From Cylindrotheca closterium (lineage: Eukaryota > Bacillariophyta > Bacillariophyceae > Bacillariales > Bacillariaceae): DNA of 64,000 nucleotides. The stretch lies in NCBI GenBank assembly GCA_933822405.4, contig CAKOGP040000025.1:1-64000 (forward strand), read 5' to 3'. Below are positions 20,985 to 32,605 of this stretch, in pieces. The translations under genes and the position numbers were made by a program. Within the stretch, counting starts at the first letter, position 1. Every line of letters begins with the position of its first letter. The notes beneath the pieces were generated by a model, which worked only from the letters and a program-made list of their open reading frames with translations, did no database searches and had not been told where the DNA came from.

Positions 20985-22037
20985 CTATTTTAGGGCAGCC
21001 TTCCCGGAGAAGCAAAATGTTGCCGGTCCTGTCATGAAGACTTTGTTGTCCGTATCACTGTTCCACTCAATGAACAAATCTCCGCCTGGGAGAGTAACTC
21101 TCACTTTGTTTCCGGCAGGAATCTTTCCTGCTCTAATAGCAGCAATAACCAACGCGCACGTCCCGGTACCACAGGCAAGTGTGGGCCCAGCTCCCCGTTC
21201 CCAAACCTTCATCTTCAGATGGTTGTCTGAAAGAACTTGAACAAACTCCACATTAGTCTTCGCAGGGAACTCAGGGCACGCTTCCAAAGCAGGACCGTCG
21301 CTTTCGAAATCGATATCCTTTTCCAAATCATCAACGAAAATAACAGCATGTGGATTACCCATGCTGACGGCGCTGACCTTCCAAGTTTTTCCATTGCATT
21401 CCAAGTTTTGTTCAACAACCGAATCGCCCTCAAAATTTGGATCCAAAGTAGTGGGAACATTGGCTCCAATCAATTCTGGCTCACCCATGTCAACAGTGAT
21501 AGTGGTATCATCATTCATTACAGGAATAATGCGCCCAGCGAGGGTATTCACTTGATATGATTCGGCTATTTGGAGAAGTACAAATAGGTTGGTCAGAAAA
21601 GACATTTACAAGAAAAATCCTCTATCTGCCAACATTGTGTCGGCCTTACCGTCTGCGCCAAGATCTTTGAGAAATTGCGCGAAGCAACGAATTCCGTTGC
21701 CACACATTTCAGGCTCGCTACCATCTGAGTTGTAGATTCGCATAGCGAAGTCGTAGTCATCTGAAGGAGGCTTGAGGGCGAAAATTACCCCGTCGCCACC
21801 GATTCCAAAGTTTCGGTCGCAAAGTTTCTCAGACTCTTCGGGCGTGAGGCTTGGAGCTTCCTTGTCGCGATCATCCACGAGGATGAAATCGTTACCGAGA
21901 CCTTCATACTTGCTGAATTCGACCAAGCGTGAAGCCTTTAGTGTCGAAGGTATACGGAGGTGTTTAGGAGAACTATTTGTCAAACCGAAGGATTGACTCA
22001 TCAAAAGAGCGAAAGATGTTTGAGCTAGTCTCATCAT
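20985..22037 (-). CDS. dapF: Diaminopimelate epimerase, plastid-targeted
   Basis: Converts LL- to meso-diaminopimelate, the penultimate step of lysine synthesis in the plastid. Two exons on the minus strand: 22037-21650 and 21565-20985, with an 84-nt GT-AG phase-1 intron, giving 322 residues. Splicing joins FLKDLGAD to [12 protein letters not shown]. Both catalytic cysteines are present: MCGNGIRC (Cys112) and ACGTGTC (Cys261). Other motifs are [32 protein letters not shown] and VWERGAGPT. The first 35 residues ([20 protein letters not shown]) look like a signal plus transit peptide. An in-frame Met at 22112 would add 25 residues and spoil the signal peptide. Confidence 0.93.
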
Positions 22038-22112
22038 GATCGAAAAGTGACGAAAAACATGAAAACAAAAAATCGGAAGAGGAGAGCAATTGCGTTCGTA
22101 TTCGTCCGTCAT

Positions 22113-24047
22113 CTTATTTCAGATGATCACTTCGATTAAAACTTACGTCTGCCGCAGAAATACAGTCGCATGCAAAATTCTGAAACACAGCGTAGAATAC
22201 GTAGCCACGTCACAAAATCGGCCTAAGAAAGTACTTTCAGTTTTTGCCCGCGCCTTCGTAGAATTTCGTGAATTTTGTACCAGACAATGAAGACAACAAA
22301 TCACCATTTCCATCATCAACCTTCGGACCCATTGTTGACATCAACAAAACGTCGTCGTTCTTTATTTTTTTGCATAAACCACTTCTAAACACATCAAAGA
22401 AGCATAATATCGAAAAAAATAAAGATGGTAGGGGAGTTAAAGCATTGAAAATCTACCAAAAAGGCTGATGGATTTGATTCTATCACGATGGTAAGCTTTG
22501 AGGCACTTGCATTCATCACTGACTCTAAGAAAATTGATTCGCAGCTAACAGTAGCCCTATGTGTACATTAGCTATCCTGCTTGTACCAACTGATATGGCC
22601 TCAGTGGTTTCTGTCGTCCCCAAAATGACCTCTGAAGCCCACCATCATCGTCCAAAAAGAAGTTTTCGCATGGTTTTGGGACCCTACGAAGTCCCAAGGC
22701 ACAGAGTACTTGAAAGTTTCGGCGGAGGTTACTTCTATTGGTATATGGAAGGCCTTGGATTAGTTTTATGTTGGTTATGAGTTTATCTTTCTGCGAATTC
22801 TCAACCGAGTCCTTCAATTGGCAAAATTCGTCAAAAACAGATGGATTGCATGGCACGGGCCCTACAAGAAGAGAAGATGGAATCAGATGCGGCGGAAGGC
22901 CTCATGGTTATATAGACTACCCAATGAGGTGTGAAACAATTTTTTGTCTGACCTCAATCATGCCACAATCAACAAGTGCTGTTGGAACCGTTTCCGTCAG
23001 CTTGCCGTTTGGGATGCACAGTGGGCCCCACATGCAGAGATCGCCGAGATCCAAGCTATGGTATGCTCTATTGGTATCTGATATAACGACAGAGCGTTAT
23101 TGGTTCACTTTATTTGTTTCATCTGCGAAGATTTTGCGATCTCCTTCTTTGGGGCTGTGTTTTCTGTGACGCTCTGAAGTTCCCTGTGGCCGCCATTGAG
23201 ACACCTATCCATTCAACAACACACCAGGGTCTCCCTTGTATGTCTAAGGACTGGATTTTTCGGGACCGAGGCAATGATTCGGCCTAGATCAAGAATCATA
23301 AGGCCAAAATGGTATAAGAAAAAGGTAAGTTCGTTGAAAATTTGTGGAATTGTCAAATTGTTGGCCTAATTTCGTCAAACTTCTTTATTCTGGCTTATAC
23401 TATTCGTCTATGGGTATATCTAAGACGGTTTGGCGGTTTGAAATGGGAAATTTCAGGGTAGTAGTGACTGAACTGCACCTACTTGACATGTGGAGTCGAT
23501 TTGGCATGCAAGCCAGAAGTTGCCAAGAATCTATCCTAGTGACCGTGTCTGTATCCAGACACGGTAGGACCCCGACAAAAGTTTTTCAAGGACCTATATG
23601 TATCGACTTAGGGTGTTGTTTTGCAATGCTGCGACAGAAATGAGATTCCCAAATCTGGTTTCCTGTTGACCCCTTCCCACCATTTGAGATGACTTGATTG
23701 AATGTTTCAAAATTCCGTGTGTACTAGACAGAACTTTGCAATTCAAAGTGCGTACACATATATCCTATAGACATTAGGCAAATAGTATATGTTCAAATAG
23801 CAAGAATTGTAATCAAAACAAGGTCTTATCGTACAAGATGGAACTCTTGTTTCTTGTAGCAGAATTTCGTCTGATGTCTAGTCGATTAAGTCAAAACCAC
23901 CTCCGACTCGATCGACTCTCGGTTTTTGTACCAGGCTACACATTTTCCACGATACGCAGTCAAAATTTGCATGCGACTGTAGCAGCAGCGACAACTCTAC
24001 TATCGTTGGAAATATAATTGTTTGTTTCTACACACTGTTTCTACACA
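22113..24047. other. 1.9-kb stretch without a recognised gene
   Basis: Only short open frames occur. I recognised none of them and saw no consistent splicing. A decayed element in 22560-23170 is possible but could not be named. A 9-bp inverted pair (CCGTGTCTG...CAGACACGG) lies near 23547. Confidence 0.35.
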
Positions 24048-24671
24048 ATGCCGCCGCGACCCCAAGTGTTGAATGATGTCTTTCAGCAGGCAGCCGATCA
24101 GGCAAGACAAAAGTTGCCCCAGCTAACGCGAAACCAACAGGTATGATTTCGCTTGTTTGTTTGGGTGTCGGATATTAGAGAGATCCCTCTTACATGCTTT
24201 TGGTTAGGTTTCCCGTTTGTACCGCAATTCGCTGAAAGTTTTAAACAGTTGGGCAATCGATAGGGATATTTTCAACGAAGAAGCAACCAAGCTGAGAGCA
24301 CGCTTCGATGAATCTCGAGGCTGCAACGCTGGCAAGGCGCTTCGATTGCTTCGAGTAAGTTCAGGTTTGCTCGATTTTCAATGAAGTAATGGTCATTACT
24401 CTCGCTCATACCGCATTTGATACAGGAGGGAGAAGATGAATTGTATGCGTACATGCACCCGGATCCATATCGCAACCCTATCATGCCTGGGGGTACCAAG
24501 TTCATGAGAAATCCTCCTCTACCAATGGATGTTTGCTTCCCTGACGGAAACTACCCTGCTGATGCTCCAAAGTATGAAATCAATCCTGATTGGAGTAAGG
24601 CTACTCCGGAAAATGGACGAGCAGCTACCGGATACGTCTTGGTTGATTTCGGAAAGAAGAATATGGAGTAG
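24048..24671 (+). CDS. NDUFB9: Mitochondrial complex I LYR subunit NDUFB9 (B22)
   Basis: Three exons: 24048-24140, 24208-24354 and 24426-24671, with introns of 67 and 71 nt, both GT-AG and phase 0. The product has 161 residues. Exon 2 gives the LYR-family helix (VSRLYRNSLKVLNSWAI followed by LRARFDESRG), and exon 3 gives EGEDELYAYMHPDPYRNPIMPGG, matching the [23 protein letters not shown] block of human NDUFB9. This protein binds the acyl carrier protein on the membrane arm of complex I. The tail (YVLVDFGKKNME) is shorter than in animals. There is no clear presequence, which is usual for this subunit. Confidence 0.87.
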
Positions 24672-24992
24672 ACTACAACAAGTTTACTTTATCTAGCTTG
24701 TACTGTACTTCAACTGAGTCGACGACAGCAAAGAGAAAGAAGCTCAATTTATAAAAGATTAGCAATATTTATCAGTAATATTTCTAAGGCTTGCAGGTAT
24801 AGAAGATTTATGAGACAGGAGATAGATGCCAGACTTAAAAGCTTACACTTTTCTTGCAGCAATTAACATTCTTTTAATTTAAAAAAAGGATGATGCAGAT
24901 GCAGGATTCGAGGATAGCTGAATGTCATGTGCAGCGGCCGACAGCACCAAAACTTCGTCGCACTAACTGCCCTTGGGCTTGTTTCTTTGTCA

Positions 24993-25070
24993 TAATCTAC
25001 AGTATGTGAGTAAAAAAGTGTAGTGCTGCCGTAATCTACAGTATGTGAGTAAAAATGTGTAGAGCTGCGG
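24993..25070. repeat. 39-bp tandem duplication
   Basis: TAATCTACAGTATGTGAGTA plus the following ~19 bp occurs twice at an offset of 39 bp (24993 and 25032), with a few differences. It lies just beyond the 3' end of the second tRNA-Gly. Confidence 0.75.
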
Positions 25071-25089
25071 TTGCAGCGGCAACAAAACG

Positions 25090-25160
25090 TGCATTCACCG
25101 GGAATCGAACTCGGGACATCTGCTTGGAAGGCAGATATTTTACCACTAAACTATGAATGC
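25090..25160 (-). tRNA. tRNA-Gly (anticodon UCC), second copy
   Basis: Same sequence as the tRNA at 19185-19255 except for one base seen, in the T stem (CCGAG instead of CCGGG). This creates an A-C mismatch and weakens the B box (AGTTCGATTCC). The acceptor, D and anticodon arms are intact, and TTTT follows shortly after the 3' end. It may be active or on the way to a pseudogene. Confidence 0.88.
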
Positions 25161-25233
25161 TTCCGCTATACACAAAACAAAATCGAACTCAACATACAAA
25201 CAGTAGTAGAGGTCGTTCTGCAAATATGACAAC

Positions 25234-25388
25234 CGTATAGAGAAATTCCTGTCGACGACAATGACAAAATGAAATCAGCGCTCCAAGAAAATATTGAAAG
25301 CAAGGGGAAGAACACTATTCCACACATGAACACAAGGAAAATGGTCCCAAGTGGGATGGAAAGGTAGAGCCTAAACTGCTACAGTGAC
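25234..25388 (+). pseudogene. Broken copy of the CS-domain gene 5' exon
   Basis: This matches exon 1 of the CS-domain gene at 18359-19039, head-to-head with a tRNA-Gly exactly as there. Conserved blocks are the ATGAC start, CTCCAAGAAAATATTGAAAG, GCAAGGGGAAGAAC and GGAAAGGTAGAGCCTAAACT. An early TAG (about 25246) and small insertions and deletions destroy the reading frame, and similarity stops before the CS domain. Confidence 0.85.
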
Positions 25389-25539
25389 AAATAATTATCC
25401 ATTCGTAACTTTTACCTCTTTTCAAAAAAATCTCTCGGCAAAAATACATTGTCAGTACAAGTACTGTCTCCGGTACCAAGTGTTTGCTACGCTACGCAAT
25501 CGACCACTTGACCTTTGTTGAAACTTCGTCCGCAGCGAC

Positions 25540-26124
25540 CTAATCCTGCTCCATCTTGGCAACCGCTGCCAAACGATCCTCTTCGTCTTGTCGAATTCGC
25601 TCAGCCTTTGCCTTCTCTTTGGCTTGTGCGTCTTGCACACGTTGATTGGTGTATAGCTTCTTTTTGGGTGTCTTTGTCAAGAGAGATTCCAAATCCACGA
25701 ATTTAGTCTTCACCCCCGATTCTCGACATGAAGCAGCTACTTTCAGTGGGGATCTAGGATCAGTGGAAGATTCAACAATGTCCTTTAGGCCAAACGTTGT
25801 CCCATCCACCAGCTTGACTGTGATAGTTTCGGCCTTTGGGCCAGCGAACTCGACTATTTGAACTGAAAGAGGTGAATCTCGAAGAATTACCCCAAACTCG
25901 TCGACAGTAATCAGTGGGATGGCGAGCGATGATTGGAGGAAACCAAATGCTCCTGAAACGATCCCAACACCAGCAGACGCGAATCGCCGTCTTGACAGTA
26001 CCCCTGGCTGCCCGTCTCCTCCTGTTGTCATTGCTCGGTGTAGCTGGCAGCGATTCCGATTATTATCGTTCACAAATGCCAGTGATGTTGAGGTGGTGAG
26101 GAGCAAAAATATCAAAGACCTCAT
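25540..26124 (-). CDS. Thylakoid lumen protein of unknown function, Tat-type presequence
   Basis: This intronless protein has 194 residues. A signal peptide (MRSLIFLLLTTSTSLAF) carries the SLAF plastid-entry context. Near residue 44 a twin-arginine motif (LSRRRFASAGVGIV) is followed by a hydrophobic stretch ending SSLA, the pattern of a Tat-dependent lumen targeting signal. The mature part starts near IPLITVDEFGVILRDSPLSVQIVEF, continues with a beta-rich region (AETITVKLVDGTTFGL) and ends in a highly charged helix (AQAKEKAKAERIRQDEEDRL). I recognise no family. Placement in the lumen is inferred from the signals alone. Confidence 0.75.
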   Translation of the reverse strand: MRSLIFLLLTTSTSLAFVNDNNRNRCQLHRAMTTGGDGQPGVLSRRRFASAGVGIVSGAFGFLQSSLAIPLITVDEFGVILRDSPLSVQIVEFAGPKAETITVKLVDGTTFGLKDIVESSTDPRSPLKVAASCRESGVKTKFVDLESLLTKTPKKKLYTNQRVQDAQAKEKAKAERIRQDEEDRLAAVAKMEQD

Positions 26125-26644
26125 CGTTGCAAAGATTGAAAGAGGAGATAAAAATATGGGAGCAATGTGTGCAAGATCAGATGTTTTTGGAAAAAAACGA
26201 TGACGTTTCAGACCCCCGAACGACGTCCAAACTGGGAAATCCCGTGTGTCCTGAACAGGATGAAAACTACTCCTGTCAGAGTTGAACCTTTATCCAAAAT
26301 CGCCCATCGCAACTGTGTATGGGCTCCAAATTATAATACAACTCTCCCGTGTCGTCAATACTTGGATTTCTTGCGAAGGATGCTAGTTGCAATTTCATCG
26401 AAGATAGAGCAGATTGAGTTCCAGCAGGCAACCACTTCAACTTTTCTTGCCATCGTCCGGTAGTTCTACAATAGTGTCGAATTCAAATCGCACGCCAGTG
26501 TCGAATTCAAATCGCACGCCAGCCGACGACTGTACATCGTTTTTTATTATTTGCAAACCCATTTTCTAACTGTACTGTACAGTAGGTACCGGTAGCTTTC
26601 ATTGTCGATTGAACTCTTATTCGAAACTTGTTCTTCCTTCAAGG
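26125..26644. promoter_or_regulatory. Divergent intergenic region with a 24-bp tandem repeat
   Basis: This holds no gene. At 26473-26520 the unit AGTGTCGAATTCAAATCGCA (+4 bp) occurs twice in exact tandem. TACTGTACAGTA and GGTACCGGTA motifs follow at 26570-26595, just upstream of the condensin gene. Confidence 0.5.
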
Positions 26645-29600
26645 ATGCCAATCAGTGACGTTGATGCTCCCAAGCATCAAGTCGCTATCAAGTCTATCAT
26701 AAGGGCTGTTGAAAGCAACAGAAGTGAAGGATCGTCTGAGAATTCATTCTCATGCTGCGGACCTCTGGTTCGGTTGCTGGTACGGTCCGGACAGTCGAAA
26801 GACTGCGATGATATTGTGCCAGGGCTTACCTATAAGCAACAACGAGATCTTATCATCAGTTCAATTCAAACGATGTCCAAAAAGCAGTCGAACCGGTTTT
26901 TTGGTGGTCTCAAGAAACACGTTGAGGGTATTCTCGTAAACGAAGCGTACGTTCCTTCATCTGTATACAACGAAACCAGTGGTGGTGACAAAGACTCGGC
27001 CATAATTCCTGACGATGAATCTACAAAATGTCTCTGCTTCCTGAAGTGTGCAGCAATTTGCGTCGGAAAATTCTTGGAAGGACGACTACAACAAGAAAAG
27101 GAAAGGGGCAAACCAACTGGATTGGAACTTTCAATAGTCCCACAGGTGTATGAAGTTGCATCCAACTTACACAAAATATTATTCTCGCTTCATGTGTGCG
27201 GTCCTGATGGAATTTCTACCCAAGATTCTGTATTGGAGATGTGCGAGAAGTGGTGGCTGAGCAATGGAGAGAATAAAGAGAGTCTTATTGCACAATGCTT
27301 GCCACTCATTGTTCTCAAGGCTCTAGATGATACTGAATTCCAGAGCTCTCATGTTAAGAGACTATTCAAACTACGAGAAGCGTTCCTTGTCATTGATTTC
27401 AAGAACCACTCCAGCGATTCTTTGCGATCTCTCTTGCTGAGGATTGCATCTAACCCGTTGCTGTTGAAACTACCTGAAGGAAAGAAGTTTCTCTCCTGTC
27501 TCCTTCGAGATCCGGATCTCATCACTGATTTGCATATCTCATTCAGAGCCCAGATTCCAATGAGTAAGAAAACCGCACTACAGAGTTATGGAGAGATCTA
27601 CTTGTGGTCATGGAGGGATGCTTCACAAGACGCCGAAGAGTTGCGAGAGACGATTGAACATACAGCACTTCAAGATCTGATGTATGCTTCCATCCACGTA
27701 TCATCGGAAGCGACACTAAAGTCTGTTATGACTGTATTGGATGTCTTCTTTTTCGATAAGAAAAACACGGAAATAGCATCTCTGCTGTATAGGTTGTACA
27801 ATCCTATTCTTTGGCGATCATTGTCAGCAACCAATCCATTGGTCAGAAAGAATGCAGTGCGAATCCTCGAGAAAATCTTTCCTCTGCATGATCCCACTAC
27901 AAGTGATACAAGAAATGCAATGGATAAAGCTATAAAGGCTTTGGATAGTGCTCTCCAAGACAAAGATATCACTGTACGAATAGTGGCTGCCGACGCCACG
28001 GCTAAGATCGCTGTGCTCTTTTGGGATGTATTGCCTGCATCTGCCATTCGATCGCTCCTCAACCGTAAGTTATCTTAACTTACCAACAAACATGATGACC
28101 ACACTAATCTGTTTCTCTACTCCGTTCAGATATCATAATCGGCCATGCTTCCGACGCTTCATCAGTTGCTGTTCGAGTAGCTGCCTTGGAGGCTATCATA
28201 AGTCTTTTGGATATTCCTCAATCCCATGCTGTTTTGCGCCCTTTGTTACCTTCTTTGGGAAACCTTGTTCACGATAAGTCCGAACGAGTCAGGTCGTCGG
28301 CGTTGAAGATGCTGCTGAAGGTCAAAGAAATTCGTGGCATCCGATATTTCCACGTGGTCCCCGTCAGTCACCTGACCGCAAGACTTTCTGAGGAGACTCG
28401 TCTTCATCATGACCCTCGGAATGCCATCTCCCGCCAACTGACAGCACTCATGCTCAACTCATACTTCCCACAGGGACCGAATGTTTCTGGGGCTGATCAA
28501 CTTCAACGTACATTGACGTTTTTTCACACAGATCCTGATGCAGCAGTTGCGTTTTATGCCAATCTTGTGGACCTCTTGGATATGAAACCACTTGTCAAGT
28601 TTATTGCCATGCTTTTGACATGTCTCAAATCGGCAGTTGAGGTTGAGCAGGCAAAAGTGTCTGAATCTGCGAAGTCGAAAAAAAAGAGGCGTCGTTCTCC
28701 AATTCAAGAGCAGGAAGGGGGTGCTACAGAAAAACTTGTACCTTCCAATATTGCCTTTATGGAGGCACTCACCGAAACCCTCTGCATTATGGTTGAATCG
28801 ATCATGCCAAGAACTTCTGCAGATTGCGATGATGATTGCAACAATCTCCTTCTCCAACAATTTAGTGACGTGGGGTTTGTCAATATTTTGGTGTACTTTG
28901 GTCAACTAGGATCCGAATTACATGATTATCGATGTGAAGAAGCAAGTGGTTGTCTTCGCACGTCCTCGTCTCTCCTCCGATGCATGTCACATCTACCAAA
29001 AGAAACAGTAGATGGCATTGCTGACTTTGTCTTCGCGTCGATGACGTCATGGAATCAAGAATATCAGCCGCCCCACCTCGTCTTGTCCCATCTTGCACCA
29101 TTGTGTGTCTGGGGAATGACGGTTGAGGTGACAGAAACACTTGCAAGGTCCATTCAAGTTCCTTTCAAGGATGAGAACAATATATTTTCTCCTTTGTCCA
29201 TAAGTCTTGATGAGACGGCGACAGCGCATCGAAGGACCTCCATCCAACGACAGAGCAGCCACTCAACGATCATCCCAGAACAGGATCCCTACACAGCTTT
29301 GGAGGTTATAAATACAATCCTACAGAGTAGCGACCCATCTAGTACCTTCTTGAAGGATCAGATTTTGACATGCGAAAAATCTTGCGCGTCCATCAAGTTA
29401 GCGCTTGAAAGAGGCATTGCTCTGGCTGAAAAGGTTTTCCAAGCGGATACAGTAAGTTTGATAGTTTGGTGGGGCGTAGTCAGTATGCTTGTCTCGCAAC
29501 TACTCATTCGCCTTTTTTTTTCACACAAAGAATTTTGGAAATGGGTATAGAGAAAGTCATTTTGAGTACATACTCTGTATGTGCGAGACATATGGAAAGT

Positions 29601-30592
29601 TTGTCTTGCACAAGGTAGCAACAATTGAAAACAGTGACGAGTACCGATCACAGATGAAGACGTTGCTTGAGTGGACTACTGAAAAGGCTCTTGTAGCGTT
29701 TCTCACCGCCCGTCCTGAGGGAAATGAGCTTCGACAGCTGGATTTATCACGTATTTCAAATGTTTCTGATTCAATGGTGTTATCGCCACCAAGGCAAAAA
29801 GTTGACTTGCGTAGAACCCCGACGCGACTTGGACGACCGTCTTTCGCCTCTGGCAGTGACGTTCCGCCGTTTCTACTTACTTCCTTCACAGCTTCATTGC
29901 TTCAATCTGCTTGTATCCTTTTTGCCGAAGAGCTTGCCTTGGGGTCTGCAAACAGCAACGACATTGCTGATGCTGCAATAATTTGGTGCAAGGTGTTCGG
30001 CGAGGCTAACAAGGAAAGCAACGAAGGCGCAGAGTACATCATCGAGGGAATGGTTCCAAGTTTTTTCCGCCTTGCTATTCAACTATGTAAAAGCTCGTCA
30101 AACTTCCTTCTCTTGAAAGAGTTATTAACCTCGTGCCAAGAAAAGACACTGCGGAGAGTCAAAGACCATGTGAAGAAAGCAATATCATCGCTCCTTCATG
30201 GAAGATTTGGCGAGCAGTCGAATCTCACAGATGGTATCATTGAGACTGTCATTAGCGCCGCGGCAAATACTCCGTCGGATACGGACGAAACCATACTCGA
30301 GACAGACACATTTTGGACAACACAAAATGGATGCGTAGGCCTCGCATTGGAAGCTATATTTACTAGCAAGACGGCAGCCATGGCACTTGTTCAGAGGTTG
30401 ACTCAAGATCTCTGTTTGGTTGCAGACGAAACAACTACAGTAGATATGTTCAAGTTAAGATGTTTGCAAGAGTTGATGTCACGCTCTAGTCTTGCAGCAG
30501 AGAAGACAAAGAGGGATTTGACTGTTGATCAATTCAAGGAAGGGAGTAAAATGAGAGGCTACGTGCAGAAGCTATTCGAGACGGCATCATGA
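26645..30592 (+). CDS. NCAPG2: Condensin II subunit CAP-G2
   Basis: HEAT-repeat subunit of condensin II, which compacts mitotic chromosomes. Three exons: 26645-28064, 28130-29451 and 29531-30592, with introns of 65 and 79 nt (GT-AG, phases 1 and 0), giving 1,267 residues. The family core is clear: LLYRLYNPILWRSLSATNPLVRKNAVRILEKIFP, the IGHASDASSVAVRVAALEAI block restored by splicing, then LLPSLGNLVHDKSERVRSSALKMLLKVKEIR and SRQLTALMLNSYFP. Animal CAP-G2 has the same order (LYEPILWRSLKARNSEVRSNA). A KKKRRRS patch near residue 645 may be a nuclear signal. The third exon junction is less certain because that region is poorly conserved. Confidence 0.9.
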
Positions 30593-30717
30593 GAGTTCCA
30601 AACAAACAAGGAAAAGGTTATCTTAAGAATTATTGTCATTTCTATCTTTTTCTAGTGTTGAGCGTAACAGACACAAAATTCTGTACAACGAGTTAATGAG
30701 AAAATCATCTTGAAATT

Positions 30718-32605
30718 CTAGTTCTTCGCCGTTGTCATATCAGCACCAACAAAGTCGAGAAAGTCATGAAGTCGAGCTGTATGTACTGAATATGGCGACC
30801 GGAGCTTACGACACGCCCTCATCTCAACATTGCGTATATCAGTCAGACTCACACTCCCTCCACATATTTCGGCTACCTCCCGTGCTGTTCTTGATACCCC
30901 GTCGTCCAGTCCATGACGTAGTCGAAGGATATCCCGTTCGTGTGGGGATAGTTCAGTAGCCATCGCGTTTTCTAGACACTGACGCAGCAAAGAAATTTCG
31001 ATTTGGTCTTCTAGTGACGGCTCGGGAGATTTGAGGTTGGCCGCCATTCCTAAGAGATCATTGGAGGCCTCTTCGCCACCTGCTTTTCCGGGCATCGAAA
31101 CCTTTTGAAATTGATTTGGCGGAGCATTGATCGAAATTGGTGAGGTAGTTGACTGTAGAATGAAGGCAAGTCGCTTAGGTGTAAGGTCAAGTTCCTTGGC
31201 CGCATCTTCAAGTGTGACTCCTTCGCCAGTCAGGTCGTATTGCTGCTTGACGAACGCTTGATACTTCTGTCGATAGGCGTGATAATACACGGGGACACGA
31301 AGACCAACTTCCTTGGCGGTGTTGAAACAGCTGCGAACTGAGTTTGTTACCCACCAAGTAGCATACGTTGCAAATTTTAGGTTGCGCTCAGGCTCAAAGC
31401 GATCTGCAGCTATGGAAAGACCCAAAATACCCTCTTGGATTGCTTCTTCGAGACTCGGCTAAAAAGTTAACGGTTGGAGCATTGAATAGACAAAGCATCA
31501 GACGACATGGTGAAGATGAAGAACAAGAACTTTCACACAGCGAGGCCTTACTCTGTCCCAACCGCCTGCATATTGCGCATTACCTGACACTGCAGTGGAT
31601 CGTTGACACCAAGTCTTTGCAATGCTGAGGACTAGACGTATATTACTGCTAATCAGCTTTTCCTATAAAAAAATTTCAGAAGTATTAGACGACATGACGA
31701 AGATGAAAAACCAGAACTTTCACACAGCATGGCCTTACTTTTGCCAGAGCACCATCAAGAATAATTCGTGCCAATTCATCCCGACCACCAGCAATATTCA
31801 ATTCTGCTACGACATCTTCTTCTGTCAAAATTTTGTCTATTGATAGCGGGCTGGAGTTGGGTTGAAATGACGACGACTGATCAATTCCCAAAATGTCGAA
31901 ATCTGTCTCTCGGAGTCGTTGAAAATTCCAGCCTTCGATATCATCGTCCATGCCACTTAGACTTCGAGCATCCATTTCTTCAAGGCGATTGCAATGTACA
32001 CCAAAAATAGAAAGCCCCTCGATGTCTTCTTCATCCAGTCCCAAACTTGGATATTGATCAATTTGCATTTCTGAGATGAATTCATTGGAGTATGCTTCTT
32101 GTTCCATGTTCGACTCCTGCAGTCGCAATTGCTTCATCTCTGCGAATTTTGTTACTTTGGCCATTGCCTTTGACGCCCGTCGTATTTTCATCCCTAGTTC
32201 TCTCTCTTCCTCTCTCGTGAGAAGGTCGTGCATCAGTGCATCTGTCATCATTAGGTAGTCATTTGGGTGTGATTTCTTCTTCATTCTCCGAGTCCCTATT
32301 GTAGAAGCAGCCGTGGATTCATTTGCATTTGCACTTGCATTTACTTTCACTCTTGATCCACTCCACTTTCTTGCTCCTTTCTTGGATTCTGTTTTTCCTT
32401 CTGCCGGAGCAGCTTCTCTCCTGCTCGCAGCATGAAGAGCCGTGGTTCTGGCAGTCGAAGAACTCGAAACCGACCCCAAAGCTGTCGCCGGTTGGGAAGC
32501 TTGAAACGCATTGCATGTCGATACAGCCAAGCAACAAACAAGTGCATAAGCCGAAGAGTGAGCTCTAGAATTGATTCGTGTTGTTTGCTTCATTTTTGAA
32601 CGCAT
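30718..32605 (-). CDS. Plastid RNA polymerase sigma-70 factor
   Basis: Nucleus-encoded initiation factor for the plastid bacterial-type RNA polymerase. Three exons on the minus strand: 32605-31739, 31662-31552 (111 nt) and 31458-30718. The product has 572 residues. An N-terminal signal (MKQTTRINSRAHSSAYALVCCLAVSTCNAFQ) and a Ser/Ala-rich transit region come first. Region 1.2 to 2.1 spans the junctions (LARIILDGALAK, EKLISSNIRLVLSIAKTW). Region 2 gives EAIQEGILGLSIAADRFEP and FATYATWWVTNSVR; region 3 gives LRVPVYYHAYRQKYQAF; region 4 gives LSPHERDILRLRHGLDDG and REVAEICGGSVSLTDIRNVEMRA. The two introns (76 and 93 nt) are clearly related to each other, which is unusual. A start at 32593 is equally possible. 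Confidence 0.92.
31459..31551 (-). repeat. Sigma-factor intron 2, copy of intron 1
   Basis: This 93-nt GT-AG intron shares roughly 50 of its first 59 positions, starting GTAAGGCC, with the 76-nt intron at 31663-31738 of the same gene. Shared blocks include GCTGTGTGAAAGTTCT, TTCATCTTC and CATGTCGTCT. The exon between them is not duplicated. Confidence 0.88.
31663..31738 (-). repeat. Sigma-factor intron 1, copy of intron 2
   Basis: This 76-nt GT-AG intron is the partner of the one at 31459-31551. The copies diverge only near the 3' end, where both finish in a T-rich tract before AG. Confidence 0.88.

Noticed and set aside
22559..23169. Possible coding remnants on both strands
   Set aside because: Frames are short, no motif is recognisable and no consistent splice sites join them.
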